Shown: positions 9,691-18,708 of the stretch, piece after piece | How positions within the stretch are numbered: position 1 is the first letter of the stretch | Layout: the number at the start of each line of letters is the position of its first letter | NCBI GenBank assembly: GCA_943788615.1 | Contig: CALSQY010000001.1 | Coordinates: forward strand, 1,364,001-1,428,000 | Length of the DNA stretch: 64,000 bases | Source: UBA4465 sp002292365 | GTDB lineage: Bacteria; Bacteroidota; Bacteroidia; Cytophagales; Cyclobacteriaceae | Direction: 5' to 3' | The notes under the pieces: model-generated | Database searches by the model: none | What the model was told of the DNA's origin: nothing | Seen by the model: the letters and a program-made list of their open reading frames with translations, nothing else | Made by a program: the position numbers and the translations under genes

Positions 9691-10978
9691 CCACAGCAGC
9701 GATCGAGAGCCATTTGCGAACCACTGGCGAAAAGCCATGGAAGAGGCGGAAATAACTCCTTCTGATAGCGTGTGGAGTATGATCGCTAAAAGCTTGGATG
9801 TATTGAAGTACAGACATCGTGCCCAAATCTATGGTTTGGTGGCAGCTATTGCTGTTTTAATAGCGATCAGTGTTTCTATTCAATCACAATGGCTAGGTAT
9901 TGACTCTAAGCCGGAAAATATATTTTTGAGCCAAAATGGGAATCAAAATCCATCAAACGATACTTCACCGCTCACAGGGCCTCTCATGGCTTCCAAAAAG
10001 CTTTATTTTTTAGATTTAAAAGAATTAAATTCAAATTCAGAGCATCGCAAATCGGGAGAAAAAAGTTCTTCACTGGCAATAGATAGGAAAATATTAAGTC
10101 CTGATAAAAAAGAATATCAGTTATTGGATAAAAATTCGATTGACAAGAGAACCATAACTCCCATTTTTGCTTCTTATCCTATGTTTTTTCTCAAGAAAAA
10201 TTCAATAGCAGACAAGGACCATTTATGGGCGGGAATTAATATTGGTGGATCTTCATTCAACCCCAATTATGAAATGATAAATGCAGGCGATATGCTCTCT
10301 TCAGGGGGGTTAAATTCAGGATTTTTGAGAGATCAAGGGGGTACTGTGACCTCACTGAATGAAAATATGTTGGTGGGAATTAATAGGAAAATAGAAGTTA
10401 ATCTAGGTATGACTTTCAAAGAGCGGTTTGTTCTTGAGGGAGGTCTTCAATATGTCCAAACGGAATTAGTTCAACAGTCTAATTTTATGGTTGAAACTAT
10501 TTCTTATCCCACATCAATGTCTCCTCAGAATCCATCTCCAGTTGCAGAAAGCATAAATAAGGGAGTTCAAAAAACGCAAGAAATAGCGTACAAAAATACA
10601 GAGACGGAATTGGAGAATAGGATAGATTACGCCTCTGTGCCTTTGCGGGCAGGTTTTATATTTCTAGATCAACGCTTGTCACTCCGTTTGAACGCTGGTT
10701 TGGTGACCAATTTTTACCTTGGAAACATTCATCGATCCTTGGATGATTCAACACCTCTAACTGAATTTACAACCAGTGATAATTCTGTATATAGAAATAT
10801 CTCGTTTTCAGGTCAGACAGGGGTAAGTTTAGGTTACCGACTTCTTCAGAATATCGATGTTACTTTTGAGCCTAACTATACACAATCATTCCAATCTATC
10901 ACCAGAAGTTATATGGGTTTTTCATCCGTTCCTAACGGCTTTGGAGTAATGGCGGGCGTGAGATACAACTTTAACTAA
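9674..10978 (+). CDS. Putative anti-sigma factor/outer-membrane beta-barrel-like protein
   Basis: A 434-residue protein with a cytoplasmic N-terminus (about residues 1-50, WRKAMEEAEITPSDSVWSMI), one membrane segment (about 55-75, YGLVAAIAVLIAISVSI), a low-complexity linker and a C-terminal ~230-residue beta-rich region (WAGINIGGSSFNPNY to GFGVMAGVRYNFN) ending like outer-membrane beta-barrels. This architecture and the 17-nt overlap with an ECF sigma gene suggest it restrains that sigma factor. How a single-pass inner-membrane helix is combined with a barrel-like region is unclear. The start at 9674 gives MSNMDSHSS; the ATG at 9683 is also possible. Confidence 0.7.
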   Translation: MSNMDSHSSDREPFANHWRKAMEEAEITPSDSVWSMIAKSLDVLKYRHRAQIYGLVAAIAVLIAISVSIQSQWLGIDSKPENIFLSQNGNQNPSNDTSPLTGPLMASKKLYFLDLKELNSNSEHRKSGEKSSSLAIDRKILSPDKKEYQLLDKNSIDKRTITPIFASYPMFFLKKNSIADKDHLWAGINIGGSSFNPNYEMINAGDMLSSGGLNSGFLRDQGGTVTSLNENMLVGINRKIEVNLGMTFKERFVLEGGLQYVQTELVQQSNFMVETISYPTSMSPQNPSPVAESINKGVQKTQEIAYKNTETELENRIDYASVPLRAGFIFLDQRLSLRLNAGLVTNFYLGNIHRSLDDSTPLTEFTTSDNSVYRNISFSGQTGVSLGYRLLQNIDVTFEPNYTQSFQSITRSYMGFSSVPNGFGVMAGVRYNFN

Positions 10979-11194
10979 CATCCTCAAAACTTATTTTTTT
11001 AGGTAGTCATCTTTTTATTTTATGGAGTTTGTCTAACCCCTCGTAAGTAGTCAACTTAGAATGAATAATATCCTCTGACGGTAGACAATTATATTGGCAA
11101 ATAAAGAGTCATATCTTTTATTGTGTAGAATGTTTTAAGAAATGCTCTATATTTAGCCAAATCAAATGGTGGTTAAGAACTTTATTACCTTTAT

Positions 11195-11432
11195 TTACAA
11201 ACTAAAAGTCCATGAACGATTTAAGAAGTTTAAGAAAAGATGTCTCATACATAAATAAGCTAAATAAAATAGAGGTTTTGAGATTGATTCGGGTATCCGG
11301 TGAAATTTCAAGATTACAAACTAAAAGTCCATGAACGATTTAAGAAGTTTAAGAAAAGATGTCTCATACATAAATAAGCTAAATAAAATAGAGGTTTTGA
11401 GATTGATTCGGGTATCCGGTGAAATTTCAAGA
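11195..11432 (+). repeat. Perfect 119-bp tandem duplication at the 5' end of the ROK regulator gene
   Basis: Bases 11195-11313 and 11314-11432 are identical over all 119 positions. The unit starts 17 bp before the regulator's ATG and ends within codon 34. Because 119 is not a multiple of three, the first ATG (11212) reads out of frame after the junction. The intact gene starts from the second copy. No sequence drift between copies implies a very recent event or an assembly artefact. Confidence 0.93.
11212..11334 (+). CDS. 40-residue truncated HTH peptide created by the tandem duplication
   Basis: The first copy of the duplicated gene start encodes the first 34 residues of the regulator (beginning MNDLRSLRKDVSYINK), then six junction-derived residues LQTKSP and a TGA stop at 11332-11334. 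That stop overlaps the intact gene's ATG at 11331 in an ATGA arrangement, allowing translational coupling. The peptide holds only the beginning of the winged helix-turn-helix, so DNA binding is unlikely. It is a by-product of the duplication and may act only as a leader affecting regulator expression; this is inference. Confidence 0.5.
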   Translation: MNDLRSLRKDVSYINKLNKIEVLRLIRVSGEISRLQTKSP

Positions 11433-12566
11433 GCTGATATTGTAAAAAAAACCAAACTTAGTGCGCCAACGGTAACTAGAATAGTGGACAGTTTGATAGG
11501 TACTAATTTGGTGCGCATGGTCGGTCATGGAGATTCAACTGGGGGTAGACCTCCAAAGCTAATTAGGTTTGATGGCTCACATAACTTTGTCATTGGTGTT
11601 GATTTGGGTTCCACTAGTATCCGGGCGGCAATCTCGGACTTAGATGGAAAGTTTATAACAGAAGTTGAGAAGCCCACCGATCTCAAAAGTGGTTTTGAAA
11701 AGATAAGTCTGCAGTTAGTTGAGCTTATTAATAAACTAATAGAACGTTCTAAACTTGTCGAAGATAAAATACTGGGTATTGGACTTGCGGTTGCTGGTTT
11801 AATTAACACTGAAACCGGTATAATTGAATATTCGCCCATGTTTAAATGGAAGAAAGTCAATCTTCGAGAGGAGTTAAAAAAACATCTGAAAATAGCTGTT
11901 TTTTATGATAATGTGTCACGTGTCACAGCTTTAGGAGAATTACTATATGGTGTAGGGAAACAACACAAGAATTTTATTTGTGTCAACGTGGGTTTCGGTA
12001 TTGGAGCCGGTATCATTATTAATGGGGAACCATTTTTTGGTAATCGGGGCTTTACAGGTGAGTTTGGGCACATAATAGTAAATCATAATAGTCCCCATAA
12101 AGATGCAGATGGAATTAAAGGATGTATTGAAGCACTTTCTTCAGGTTATGGTATTGCTGAAATTGCAAAACATCAAATTAGTGCTGGCGAGGAAAGTAGC
12201 ATGATAAGTATCGTCAAAGGTAACTTAGAGAAAATAACAGCAGAAATTGTAATAAATGCAGCAAAAAAGGATGATAAACTTGCTTTGAAAATAGTAGATG
12301 AAGCCATGACTTATTTGGGAATTGGTGTGGACAGTCTAATCAAATTGTTTAATCCGGAAATCATTGTTTTTAGTGGAGGCCTTGCCAAATCTGGAGAGAT
12401 ATTTTTTAGCAAATTGGAAAAGCATATATTGGAGAATAAATTACGTGAGATTGAGTACATTGTAAAACTAGTTCCATCATCATTTGATCAAGACGCCACG
12501 TTAATCGGGGCATTTTCATTAGTCATATCTAAAATACTCCAATTTGAAGATGGAGATCTCACTTAA
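11331..12566 (+). CDS. ROK family transcriptional regulator (NagC/XylR-like)
   Basis: A 411-residue ROK protein. A winged helix-turn-helix lies at about residues 18-75 (IRVSGEISRADIVKKTKLSAPTVTRIVDSL). The sugar-kinase-like ROK domain follows, with VIGVDLGSTSIRAAISDLDG (about 87-106) and the phosphate-binding-like IGAGIIINGEPFFGNRGFTGEFGH. The usual zinc-binding CxCGxxGC stretch is replaced by sequence with a single Cys (KGCIEA), so metal binding is doubtful. ROK repressors release DNA on binding sugars or sugar phosphates. Its position before susC-susD, with a palindrome at 12749 between them, makes it the likely regulator of the locus. The start is the second duplicated ATG. Confidence 0.88.
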   Translation: MNDLRSLRKDVSYINKLNKIEVLRLIRVSGEISRADIVKKTKLSAPTVTRIVDSLIGTNLVRMVGHGDSTGGRPPKLIRFDGSHNFVIGVDLGSTSIRAAISDLDGKFITEVEKPTDLKSGFEKISLQLVELINKLIERSKLVEDKILGIGLAVAGLINTETGIIEYSPMFKWKKVNLREELKKHLKIAVFYDNVSRVTALGELLYGVGKQHKNFICVNVGFGIGAGIIINGEPFFGNRGFTGEFGHIIVNHNSPHKDADGIKGCIEALSSGYGIAEIAKHQISAGEESSMISIVKGNLEKITAEIVINAAKKDDKLALKIVDEAMTYLGIGVDSLIKLFNPEIIVFSGGLAKSGEIFFSKLEKHILENKLREIEYIVKLVPSSFDQDATLIGAFSLVISKILQFEDGDLT

Positions 12567-12748
12567 TTTGCATTTTCAATTATAATCAATTTTTTAGTAT
12601 TTTTCATCGGTTTAAAAAGTAGGCAATTTCTAACTTAATTTATTTCTATAAAAGGTAAGATTGCATAGGTAAAATGTAATAAAAGACCATTCATTACTTT
12701 ACTATATACATTAGCAATGGATGACCTTCTTAACTAAACATTACCAAG
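12567..12748. other. Intergenic, no gene seen
   Basis: This is the first part of the 465-bp gap between the ROK gene and susC. It is very AT-rich and I see no reading frame, RNA gene or strong hairpin. The rest of the gap holds the palindrome at 12749, an AT-only 16-bp palindrome at 12877-12892 (probably chance in such sequence) and the promoter at 12926. Confidence 0.6.
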
Positions 12749-12768
12749 ATAATGCGATTACGCATTAT
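12749..12768. promoter_or_regulatory. Candidate ROK operator: 8-bp perfect inverted repeat
   Basis: Arms ATAATGCG and CGCATTAT are perfect inverted repeats around a 4-bp spacer (ATTA). AT-rich arms with CG next to a short spacer resemble the general layout of NagC/Mlc operators. It lies between the ROK regulator and the susC promoter, about 160 bp upstream of the -33 box. Assignment to this regulator is inference. Confidence 0.45.
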
Positions 12769-12925
12769 TTCAGATAACATCCGAATCAATTTTTTTTATT
12801 TTTAGTTTATTTTACATTTTCTTGTGATTTTATCAACAAAACTGGTATAAATATAAATTTTTTCTATTTATATTTCATATATTTAAATATATTAAAATAG
12901 ACACGTCCATAGTTTAATTTTTTAT

Positions 12926-12956
12926 TTTGGTTTATTGAAATAGAATCTTACTTTTG
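12926..12956 (+). promoter_or_regulatory. Bacteroidota-type promoter for susC
   Basis: TTTG at 12926-12929, a 19-bp spacer, and TACTTTTG at 12949-12956 match the Bacteroidota consensus TTTG-N19-TAnnTTTG exactly. Transcription should begin near 12963, leaving a 5' leader of about 70 nt before the susC ATG at 13032. Confidence 0.7.
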
Positions 12957-13031
12957 TATAATTAGAAAGTATTACTTTTAAACTTATTATATAAAAGATT
13001 CAATTAATAATCAGCTAAATAATCAATAATT

Positions 13032-16000
13032 ATGAAGAAGAAAATTTTGCTTTTAAATGCTTCCTTACTGTTCATCTTGGGGTCCGTTTTGGCCCAAAGA
13101 GCGGTAACTGGACAAGTAACTTCAAGTGATGATGGAACAGGAATTCCGGGGGTAAATGTTGTCCTCAAAGGGACTTCTTCTGGTACAATCACTGATGTTG
13201 ATGGAAACTTTCGTTTGGAGGTTCCTGAAGCAGGAGGAACTCTCGTCTATACTTTTATAGGACTAAAATCGCAAGAAAGCGTCATAGGGTCAAGGTCTAT
13301 TGTAGACATTTCGATGAGTGCTGACCTTGCTGAGCTAGAGGAAATAGTTGTTACGGGTTATGGTGTTCAAGATAGGGCAGATGTGACCTCAGCAGTTGCT
13401 TCTGTTGATATTAGTAATATGTCAAAACGATCAACAGCAGATGTGACGCAGGCTCTTCAAGGGACCGTCACAGGTGTAAAGATTAAATATACCGATGCAA
13501 ATCCGGGTTCACCCATTAATATGACTATTAGAGGCGTGAGCTCTCCCAGTGGAACATCAGGATCACCACCATTAGTTGTGGTAGATGGTGTCATGATTTC
13601 TGGTTTACAAAATGTCTCTTTTGAGAATATCGTAGGAAATGGAGATGGAACAAGAGCAACGACGGGTCTCGAAAACATTAATCCCAATGATATTGAATCT
13701 ATGGAAATATTGAAAGATGCCTCTGCAGCAGCGATTTATGGGTCAAGAGCTGCAAATGGCGTAATATTAATAACCACCAAGAAAGGAAAAAAAGGCGCGC
13801 CTCAAGTAAGTTTTAATGCTGAACTTGGAGTTCAAACACCATACAAAGGGCCTGAAACCGCCAACACTGCACAATATATGCAAATTTTGCAAAGTATGTA
13901 TGGTCAAGATTTAGGTGGTGAGGCTAATGATTTTCTCATGCCGCAAGCAGCTCTAGATTACTTGGAAAATCCTGGTCAATTTGATTCCTATGATTGGTAT
14001 AATCTTGTTTATAGCGAAGCTTTCACACAAACGTATGATGTAGCAGTTTCCGGAGGTGGCGATTTTGGTAACTACCGAATTTCTGCAGGTTATAAGGATC
14101 AGGATGGTGTAGCATTAGGGACAGGATATGAAAGGATAAATCTCAGGGCAAATTCTAATTTTAATGTTTCTAAAAAACTTAAATTTGGACAATCAATAGC
14201 TATTTCTAATTCTGAAGTGCTTCCGGAACCTTATGCATTTAGTCGTTCAGTCATGTTTAAGGCTATTGCTCAGGTGCCTCATTTCTCCCCTTATGGTGTT
14301 AATCCGGATCCTGCAAATGATCCTTCAGCACTGCCAAGAACTAGATCTTTTTATTGGGGTGGAGGAGATAATCCTGAGGCACTTATAAGGAACCCTTTGG
14401 ATTATGCTAATTTTTGGAGTAGAAGTGATCAGCAAAGCACTGTCACGGCCAATTTGTATGGTGAATATCAGATAATTTCAGGATTGAAGTTTAGATTGAG
14501 TGGATCTTACAACAGAACTGAGGGATTCTTTAAAGAAAGAACAAGGACTTTAAGTCAACCTGAGGAATATTTTAATGCTGAACGCTACTTAAATGAAACT
14601 GAGATTGAAGACTCAAATTGGAATATCGATAATATTTTAAGTTATAACAAAGCGATAGGTAAACATAATTTTAATGCTCTTCTCGGATACGTAGCACAGC
14701 AATTTACTACACGATCTTTAAGTGGAACTAAAGAACTTTTCTTATCTGACATAACTTCGACATTTGATGGTCCAGGTGCTGATCCTACTTTGACAGAGCT
14801 GAACGGAAGTTTGGAAGAATATAGAATGACTTCGATCATTTCTTCACTTTTCTATTCTTTTGACAATAAGTATACCATAAATTTCACTTTTAGACGTGAT
14901 GGCTCTTCAAGATTTGATGAATCAGTGAGATATGGAAACTTTCCTGGTATTTCAGGCGGCTGGACATTATCAAATGAAGGGTTTTGGAAAAATAGTGGAA
15001 TATCAAATATAGTCAATCGTCTTAAATTCCGCGCTTCATATGGCATCTTAGGACGCCAAGTAACTTCTACCTATAGGCCACAAGCTACATTGTCATATAT
15101 ACCTTATTCGTTAGGTGGTGGCGTGGTAAACGGCCTTATGACTCCGGGTCCGATTAATCCATTTATATCATGGGAAGAATCAAAGACCACGAATTTTGGG
15201 GTTGATTTCGGATTATATCAAGATAAGTTATCCGCATCAGTGGACGTTTTCCAACGCCAAACTGCCCAACTTATCTCGGCAATAGTTATACCAAGTTCTG
15301 CAGGCGGAGGTGAGATTCAGACCAATGATGGAGAAATTAATAATTCCGGTGTAGAGCTTGAATTTAGTTTTAATCAAGATATTGGTCCAGTAAATCTTAA
15401 TATTGGATTGAATGCGACCTATATCTGGACTAGATTGACTAGTATACCTGAGGATCTTATTTATGGAGATGGGGCCCCGGAATGGGATGTTCCCCATGTG
15501 TCTCAAACATTTCAAGGTCGATCACCAGGTGAATTTTGGTTGATAGAGACGGATGGTATTTTTAAGTCTCAGGCAGAGATAGATTCCCACGTAAGTTCAG
15601 ATGGAACAGTTATTCAGCCCAATGCTCAACCAGGTGACGTCAGATTTGTGGATGCAAATGATGATGGACAAATTACATCTGAACCAGTGGGTGGTGATCG
15701 CGTTTTTAGTGGATTGGGTATTGCACCATGGAATGCTGGCCTGAATATTAATGCCACTTACAATAATTTTGATCTTACCCTTAGTTTTTATGGAAATTTT
15801 GGAAGTAAAGTTTATAACGGTCCAAAATATCTCTTAGAACAACCTTTCGGATATGATAATTTCAGCCCGACATTGCTAGGGGCGTACGATGCTGCAACAA
15901 ATCCAGGCTCTAACTTTCCAAGAAATAATCCAAATGATTTAGGTGAAAATTATAATTCTAGGCCTGATTCAGATCGCTATATAGAAAATGGAAATTTTGT

Positions 16001-16229
16001 AAAAGCTTCTTTAATCCAATTTGGTTATAGATTACCAATGTCATTTTCTAAAAAATTGGGTATGAGTTCACCAAGAGTCTACGTCAGTGGTCAAAACCTA
16101 TTTACAATCTCAGGTTATGAAGGAATTGATCCTGAACAAGGGCGTGATGGATTGATAAGTGCAGGTATTGATAGAGGTACGGCACCACAGTTTAGAACAA
16201 TATTACTTGGTTTTTCAGTCAACTTTTAA
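13032..16229 (+). CDS. susC: SusC/RagA-family TonB-linked outer membrane transporter
   Basis: A 1065-residue TonB-dependent receptor of the SusC type. A signal peptide (residues 1-21, cut after LAQ) is followed by a carboxypeptidase-regulatory-like beta-sandwich (about 25-100, VTGQVTSSDDGTGIPGVNVVLKG), the TonB box/plug region (about 105-240, EEIVVTGYGVQ, then GSRAANGVILITTKKG) and a 22-strand barrel ending in Phe (ILLGFSVNF). It should import an oligosaccharide or glycoside across the outer membrane with the SusD partner 12 bp downstream. Length and domain order are normal. A consensus promoter lies upstream. The symbol denotes the family; substrate is not indicated by sequence. Confidence 0.93.
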   Translation: MKKKILLLNASLLFILGSVLAQRAVTGQVTSSDDGTGIPGVNVVLKGTSSGTITDVDGNFRLEVPEAGGTLVYTFIGLKSQESVIGSRSIVDISMSADLAELEEIVVTGYGVQDRADVTSAVASVDISNMSKRSTADVTQALQGTVTGVKIKYTDANPGSPINMTIRGVSSPSGTSGSPPLVVVDGVMISGLQNVSFENIVGNGDGTRATTGLENINPNDIESMEILKDASAAAIYGSRAANGVILITTKKGKKGAPQVSFNAELGVQTPYKGPETANTAQYMQILQSMYGQDLGGEANDFLMPQAALDYLENPGQFDSYDWYNLVYSEAFTQTYDVAVSGGGDFGNYRISAGYKDQDGVALGTGYERINLRANSNFNVSKKLKFGQSIAISNSEVLPEPYAFSRSVMFKAIAQVPHFSPYGVNPDPANDPSALPRTRSFYWGGGDNPEALIRNPLDYANFWSRSDQQSTVTANLYGEYQIISGLKFRLSGSYNRTEGFFKERTRTLSQPEEYFNAERYLNETEIEDSNWNIDNILSYNKAIGKHNFNALLGYVAQQFTTRSLSGTKELFLSDITSTFDGPGADPTLTELNGSLEEYRMTSIISSLFYSFDNKYTINFTFRRDGSSRFDESVRYGNFPGISGGWTLSNEGFWKNSGISNIVNRLKFRASYGILGRQVTSTYRPQATLSYIPYSLGGGVVNGLMTPGPINPFISWEESKTTNFGVDFGLYQDKLSASVDVFQRQTAQLISAIVIPSSAGGGEIQTNDGEINNSGVELEFSFNQDIGPVNLNIGLNATYIWTRLTSIPEDLIYGDGAPEWDVPHVSQTFQGRSPGEFWLIETDGIFKSQAEIDSHVSSDGTVIQPNAQPGDVRFVDANDDGQITSEPVGGDRVFSGLGIAPWNAGLNINATYNNFDLTLSFYGNFGSKVYNGPKYLLEQPFGYDNFSPTLLGAYDAATNPGSNFPRNNPNDLGENYNSRPDSDRYIENGNFVKASLIQFGYRLPMSFSKKLGMSSPRVYVSGQNLFTISGYEGIDPEQGRDGLISAGIDRGTAPQFRTILLGFSVNF

Positions 16230-16241
16230 AAAATTAAAAAG

Positions 16242-18041
16242 ATGAAAAAAATAAAATTTATTCGTAAAATAATTGCATTACTTTTTCTATTCACGGTATC
16301 GTCCTGTAGTAATGATTGGCTTGAAATTGAAAATCCTAATTCTATCACTTCTGGATCTTTCTTTTCATCGGATGATGATTTTGTAATGGCCGTAAATACA
16401 TTATTTGGAGATACTGAGGGTGGATTTAATGAACTTTGGTATGGTGGCTCTGAAGCTTCTAATCTTAGAAGTGATGCTATAGCATTGGCTGCTGTTGATT
16501 TTGCTCAATTTGCCCAATATTATAGTTTTAATAATGATGCGTCAAATGGTATTTCCGATGATATCTGGGCTGATGCTTACAGTACCATATTTAAGGCCAA
16601 TACAATTTTAAAGCAAATGGAAAATTACACATTTACAGATTCTGACCTATCGGTAGCATTAAATGCACAAATTCATTTTTTTAGAGGGGCGTCATTCTTT
16701 AGAATTGCCCATGCTTACGGAACGGGTCCCATTCCTTTGGATCCAGCTGAAACTGAAGATCAGTTCAATGTAGCAGCTGAATCTGCTGAAAATCTTTACG
16801 CACAGGCGATTCAAGATCTTACGATTGCGAAAGCTGATTTGCCTTCAGAGCAGGAAGAAGTAGGTAGGCCGACAAAAGGTGCGGCTACTGCATTTTTGGG
16901 GAAACTCTATCTTTATCGTGCAGGATATTTAAATGATGACAGTTCATATGGGCTTGCAGCTACCGAGTTTAATGAGATCATAACGACTGGGGGATATTCA
17001 TTAACTTCTAAGTGGTTGGATAATTTTGTAGCCAGTACTGAGAATAATTCGGAGTCTATTTACGAAGCGCAGTATGACGTTTATTCTGGTTCATATAATG
17101 CCACTCAGCAAAGACCAGGGACTGCAAGTGTCCCCGGTATCTCAGGAGAGATAGTTTTCAAACCCTCTGAATGGATTTTTCAGGAAATGTCCAAAGAGCG
17201 AGATAGTGATAGTCTTTTAGATGTCCGATTGTTACGTACACTATATTTTGAAGGTGGATTACCATTATTTGGGGTCAATTTTGCAGATTTGGGAGACGGT
17301 TTAGTGTGTGCCTCTGGTGGGGGTGGTGAAGATGATTCGGGAGGAGGACTTGAATGCTGGGAAGAAGACTTCACTGGTGAGGATAGTTATTGGACCTCGG
17401 TAGTTGCAGATTTATATCCAGATGCCACAATTACAGAGGTAATGCTAAATGGTTGCTGGGACCCTGTTGCAGAAAGCGAATATGAAAATGTAACTGTTAC
17501 TTTAGATCGTGGCTGTAGCATAGTTTTTAACCATTGGGAAGAGTCGATAATAGGTAATGGCTGCGAGGCATCTAATGATGGAGGTAGTTTTTCCGGTTGG
17601 TTAAGAAAATATCTCAGTGAAGATTTAGCTTGTTATCCAGTCAATAATGTCAATAATGAAAGAATTATCCGTTATGCAGATATTTTATTGATGTATGCTG
17701 AGGCAAACTTTATGGCTGGGGGTAATATTACAGCATCAATAGATGCAATCAACTTAATTCGAGAACGTGCCAATTTACCGGCTGGCGTTGACTCCAACGG
17801 CAATGCATTAGATGCTACTAATATTATGGATGAAATAGAGCATCAGCGAGTAATGGAATTTGTTATGGAAGGAACTAGATATTATGACATGATCCGATGG
17901 GGTGTTTTAAAAGAAAGACTACAGGCCCACGGTTTTCCTGATGGTGCTGCAACTCTTGATGAGGAAAAGCACAAATATTTTCCTATTCCGGTGGGAGAAG
18001 TACTTTATAATGATCTTATTGATCAGAATCCATTATGGTAG
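16242..18041 (+). CDS. susD: SusD/RagB-family outer membrane nutrient-binding lipoprotein
   Basis: A 599-residue SusD-like lipoprotein: lipobox SSC with Cys near residue 22, TPR-like helical N-terminal domain (about 25-330), and the conserved C-terminal part (RYADILLMYAEANF, LIRERANLPAG, GTRYYDMIRWG, KYFPIPVGEVLYNDLIDQNPLW). It binds the substrate at the cell surface and forms the lid on SusC. An unusual Gly- and Cys-rich insertion lies at about residues 350-465, with six Cys between C356 and C464. Most SusD proteins are roughly 500-550 residues, so this insertion explains the extra length. It is co-transcribed with susC (12-bp gap). Confidence 0.93.
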   Translation: MKKIKFIRKIIALLFLFTVSSCSNDWLEIENPNSITSGSFFSSDDDFVMAVNTLFGDTEGGFNELWYGGSEASNLRSDAIALAAVDFAQFAQYYSFNNDASNGISDDIWADAYSTIFKANTILKQMENYTFTDSDLSVALNAQIHFFRGASFFRIAHAYGTGPIPLDPAETEDQFNVAAESAENLYAQAIQDLTIAKADLPSEQEEVGRPTKGAATAFLGKLYLYRAGYLNDDSSYGLAATEFNEIITTGGYSLTSKWLDNFVASTENNSESIYEAQYDVYSGSYNATQQRPGTASVPGISGEIVFKPSEWIFQEMSKERDSDSLLDVRLLRTLYFEGGLPLFGVNFADLGDGLVCASGGGGEDDSGGGLECWEEDFTGEDSYWTSVVADLYPDATITEVMLNGCWDPVAESEYENVTVTLDRGCSIVFNHWEESIIGNGCEASNDGGSFSGWLRKYLSEDLACYPVNNVNNERIIRYADILLMYAEANFMAGGNITASIDAINLIRERANLPAGVDSNGNALDATNIMDEIEHQRVMEFVMEGTRYYDMIRWGVLKERLQAHGFPDGAATLDEEKHKYFPIPVGEVLYNDLIDQNPLW

Positions 18042-18708
18042 GAGATTAATAATGTTTTAGGACAAACAATGTACAGTTCTTTATTAATACACTGACCATT
18101 AGGCAATGAATGCTTCTTCTTCATTTTTTTTATGGAAATTTCAACCATTGAAAATGTCTTTTGGGAAGTGTATTAATGAAAGACAGATTATTTTAATTTT
18201 ATCCTACGCTTAAAATGTAACAAGTTGATTTTTTTTAGGATAAAATTGTTAAAATTTATGCTTCAAAGAACATCTGATATTTCTAGGGTAAATATGAGAT
18301 TTTAACTTTAATTGTTTATTAATTAAAGGTTCTCATCAAGATAATGTTCGTATGTTCATTAAGAGAATAGTTAAAACAAAGAGTGGGATTTAATGTCAAA
18401 ATAATTGTTAAATAATTTTTTTTGAATTTTTAGGGCTTTGGTGTAGACTAGATAAAAAATGTCAATAAAAGAAGAAAACTTGGGTGGATTGTTATCAGTG
18501 AATTGCTATTTCCGCGATTGTGCAATTAATACAAATCCTGAGTAAATTGGAATTTGTAATTAATAATGATTCAGACAAAAACTTGATTTTTTTTAATACG
18601 TTTTTGATGGATTTTATAACCTTCACTGTTTCCTCATAGTTAATTTTGCTCTAAAGAATTATTTGAGAATTTAAGTTTTTTCATTAATACTTTAAATGTT
18701 AAATCATT
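18042..18708. other. 667-bp AT-rich intergenic region, no gene seen
   Basis: No open frame of useful length, tRNA or clear terminator hairpin is visible after susD. A -7-like element TAATTTTG occurs at 18641-18648, about 60 bp before the next start, but without a properly spaced TTTG -33. The long gap suggests the cytochrome gene downstream has its own promoter. Confidence 0.55.

Noticed and set aside
12877..12892. AT-only 16-bp palindrome before the susC promoter
   Set aside because: Sequence here is almost entirely A and T, so such palindromes arise easily by chance; not called as an operator.
17180..17374. Pro/Ser-rich 64-residue minus-strand frame
   Set aside because: It is the antisense of the Gly-rich insertion in SusD.
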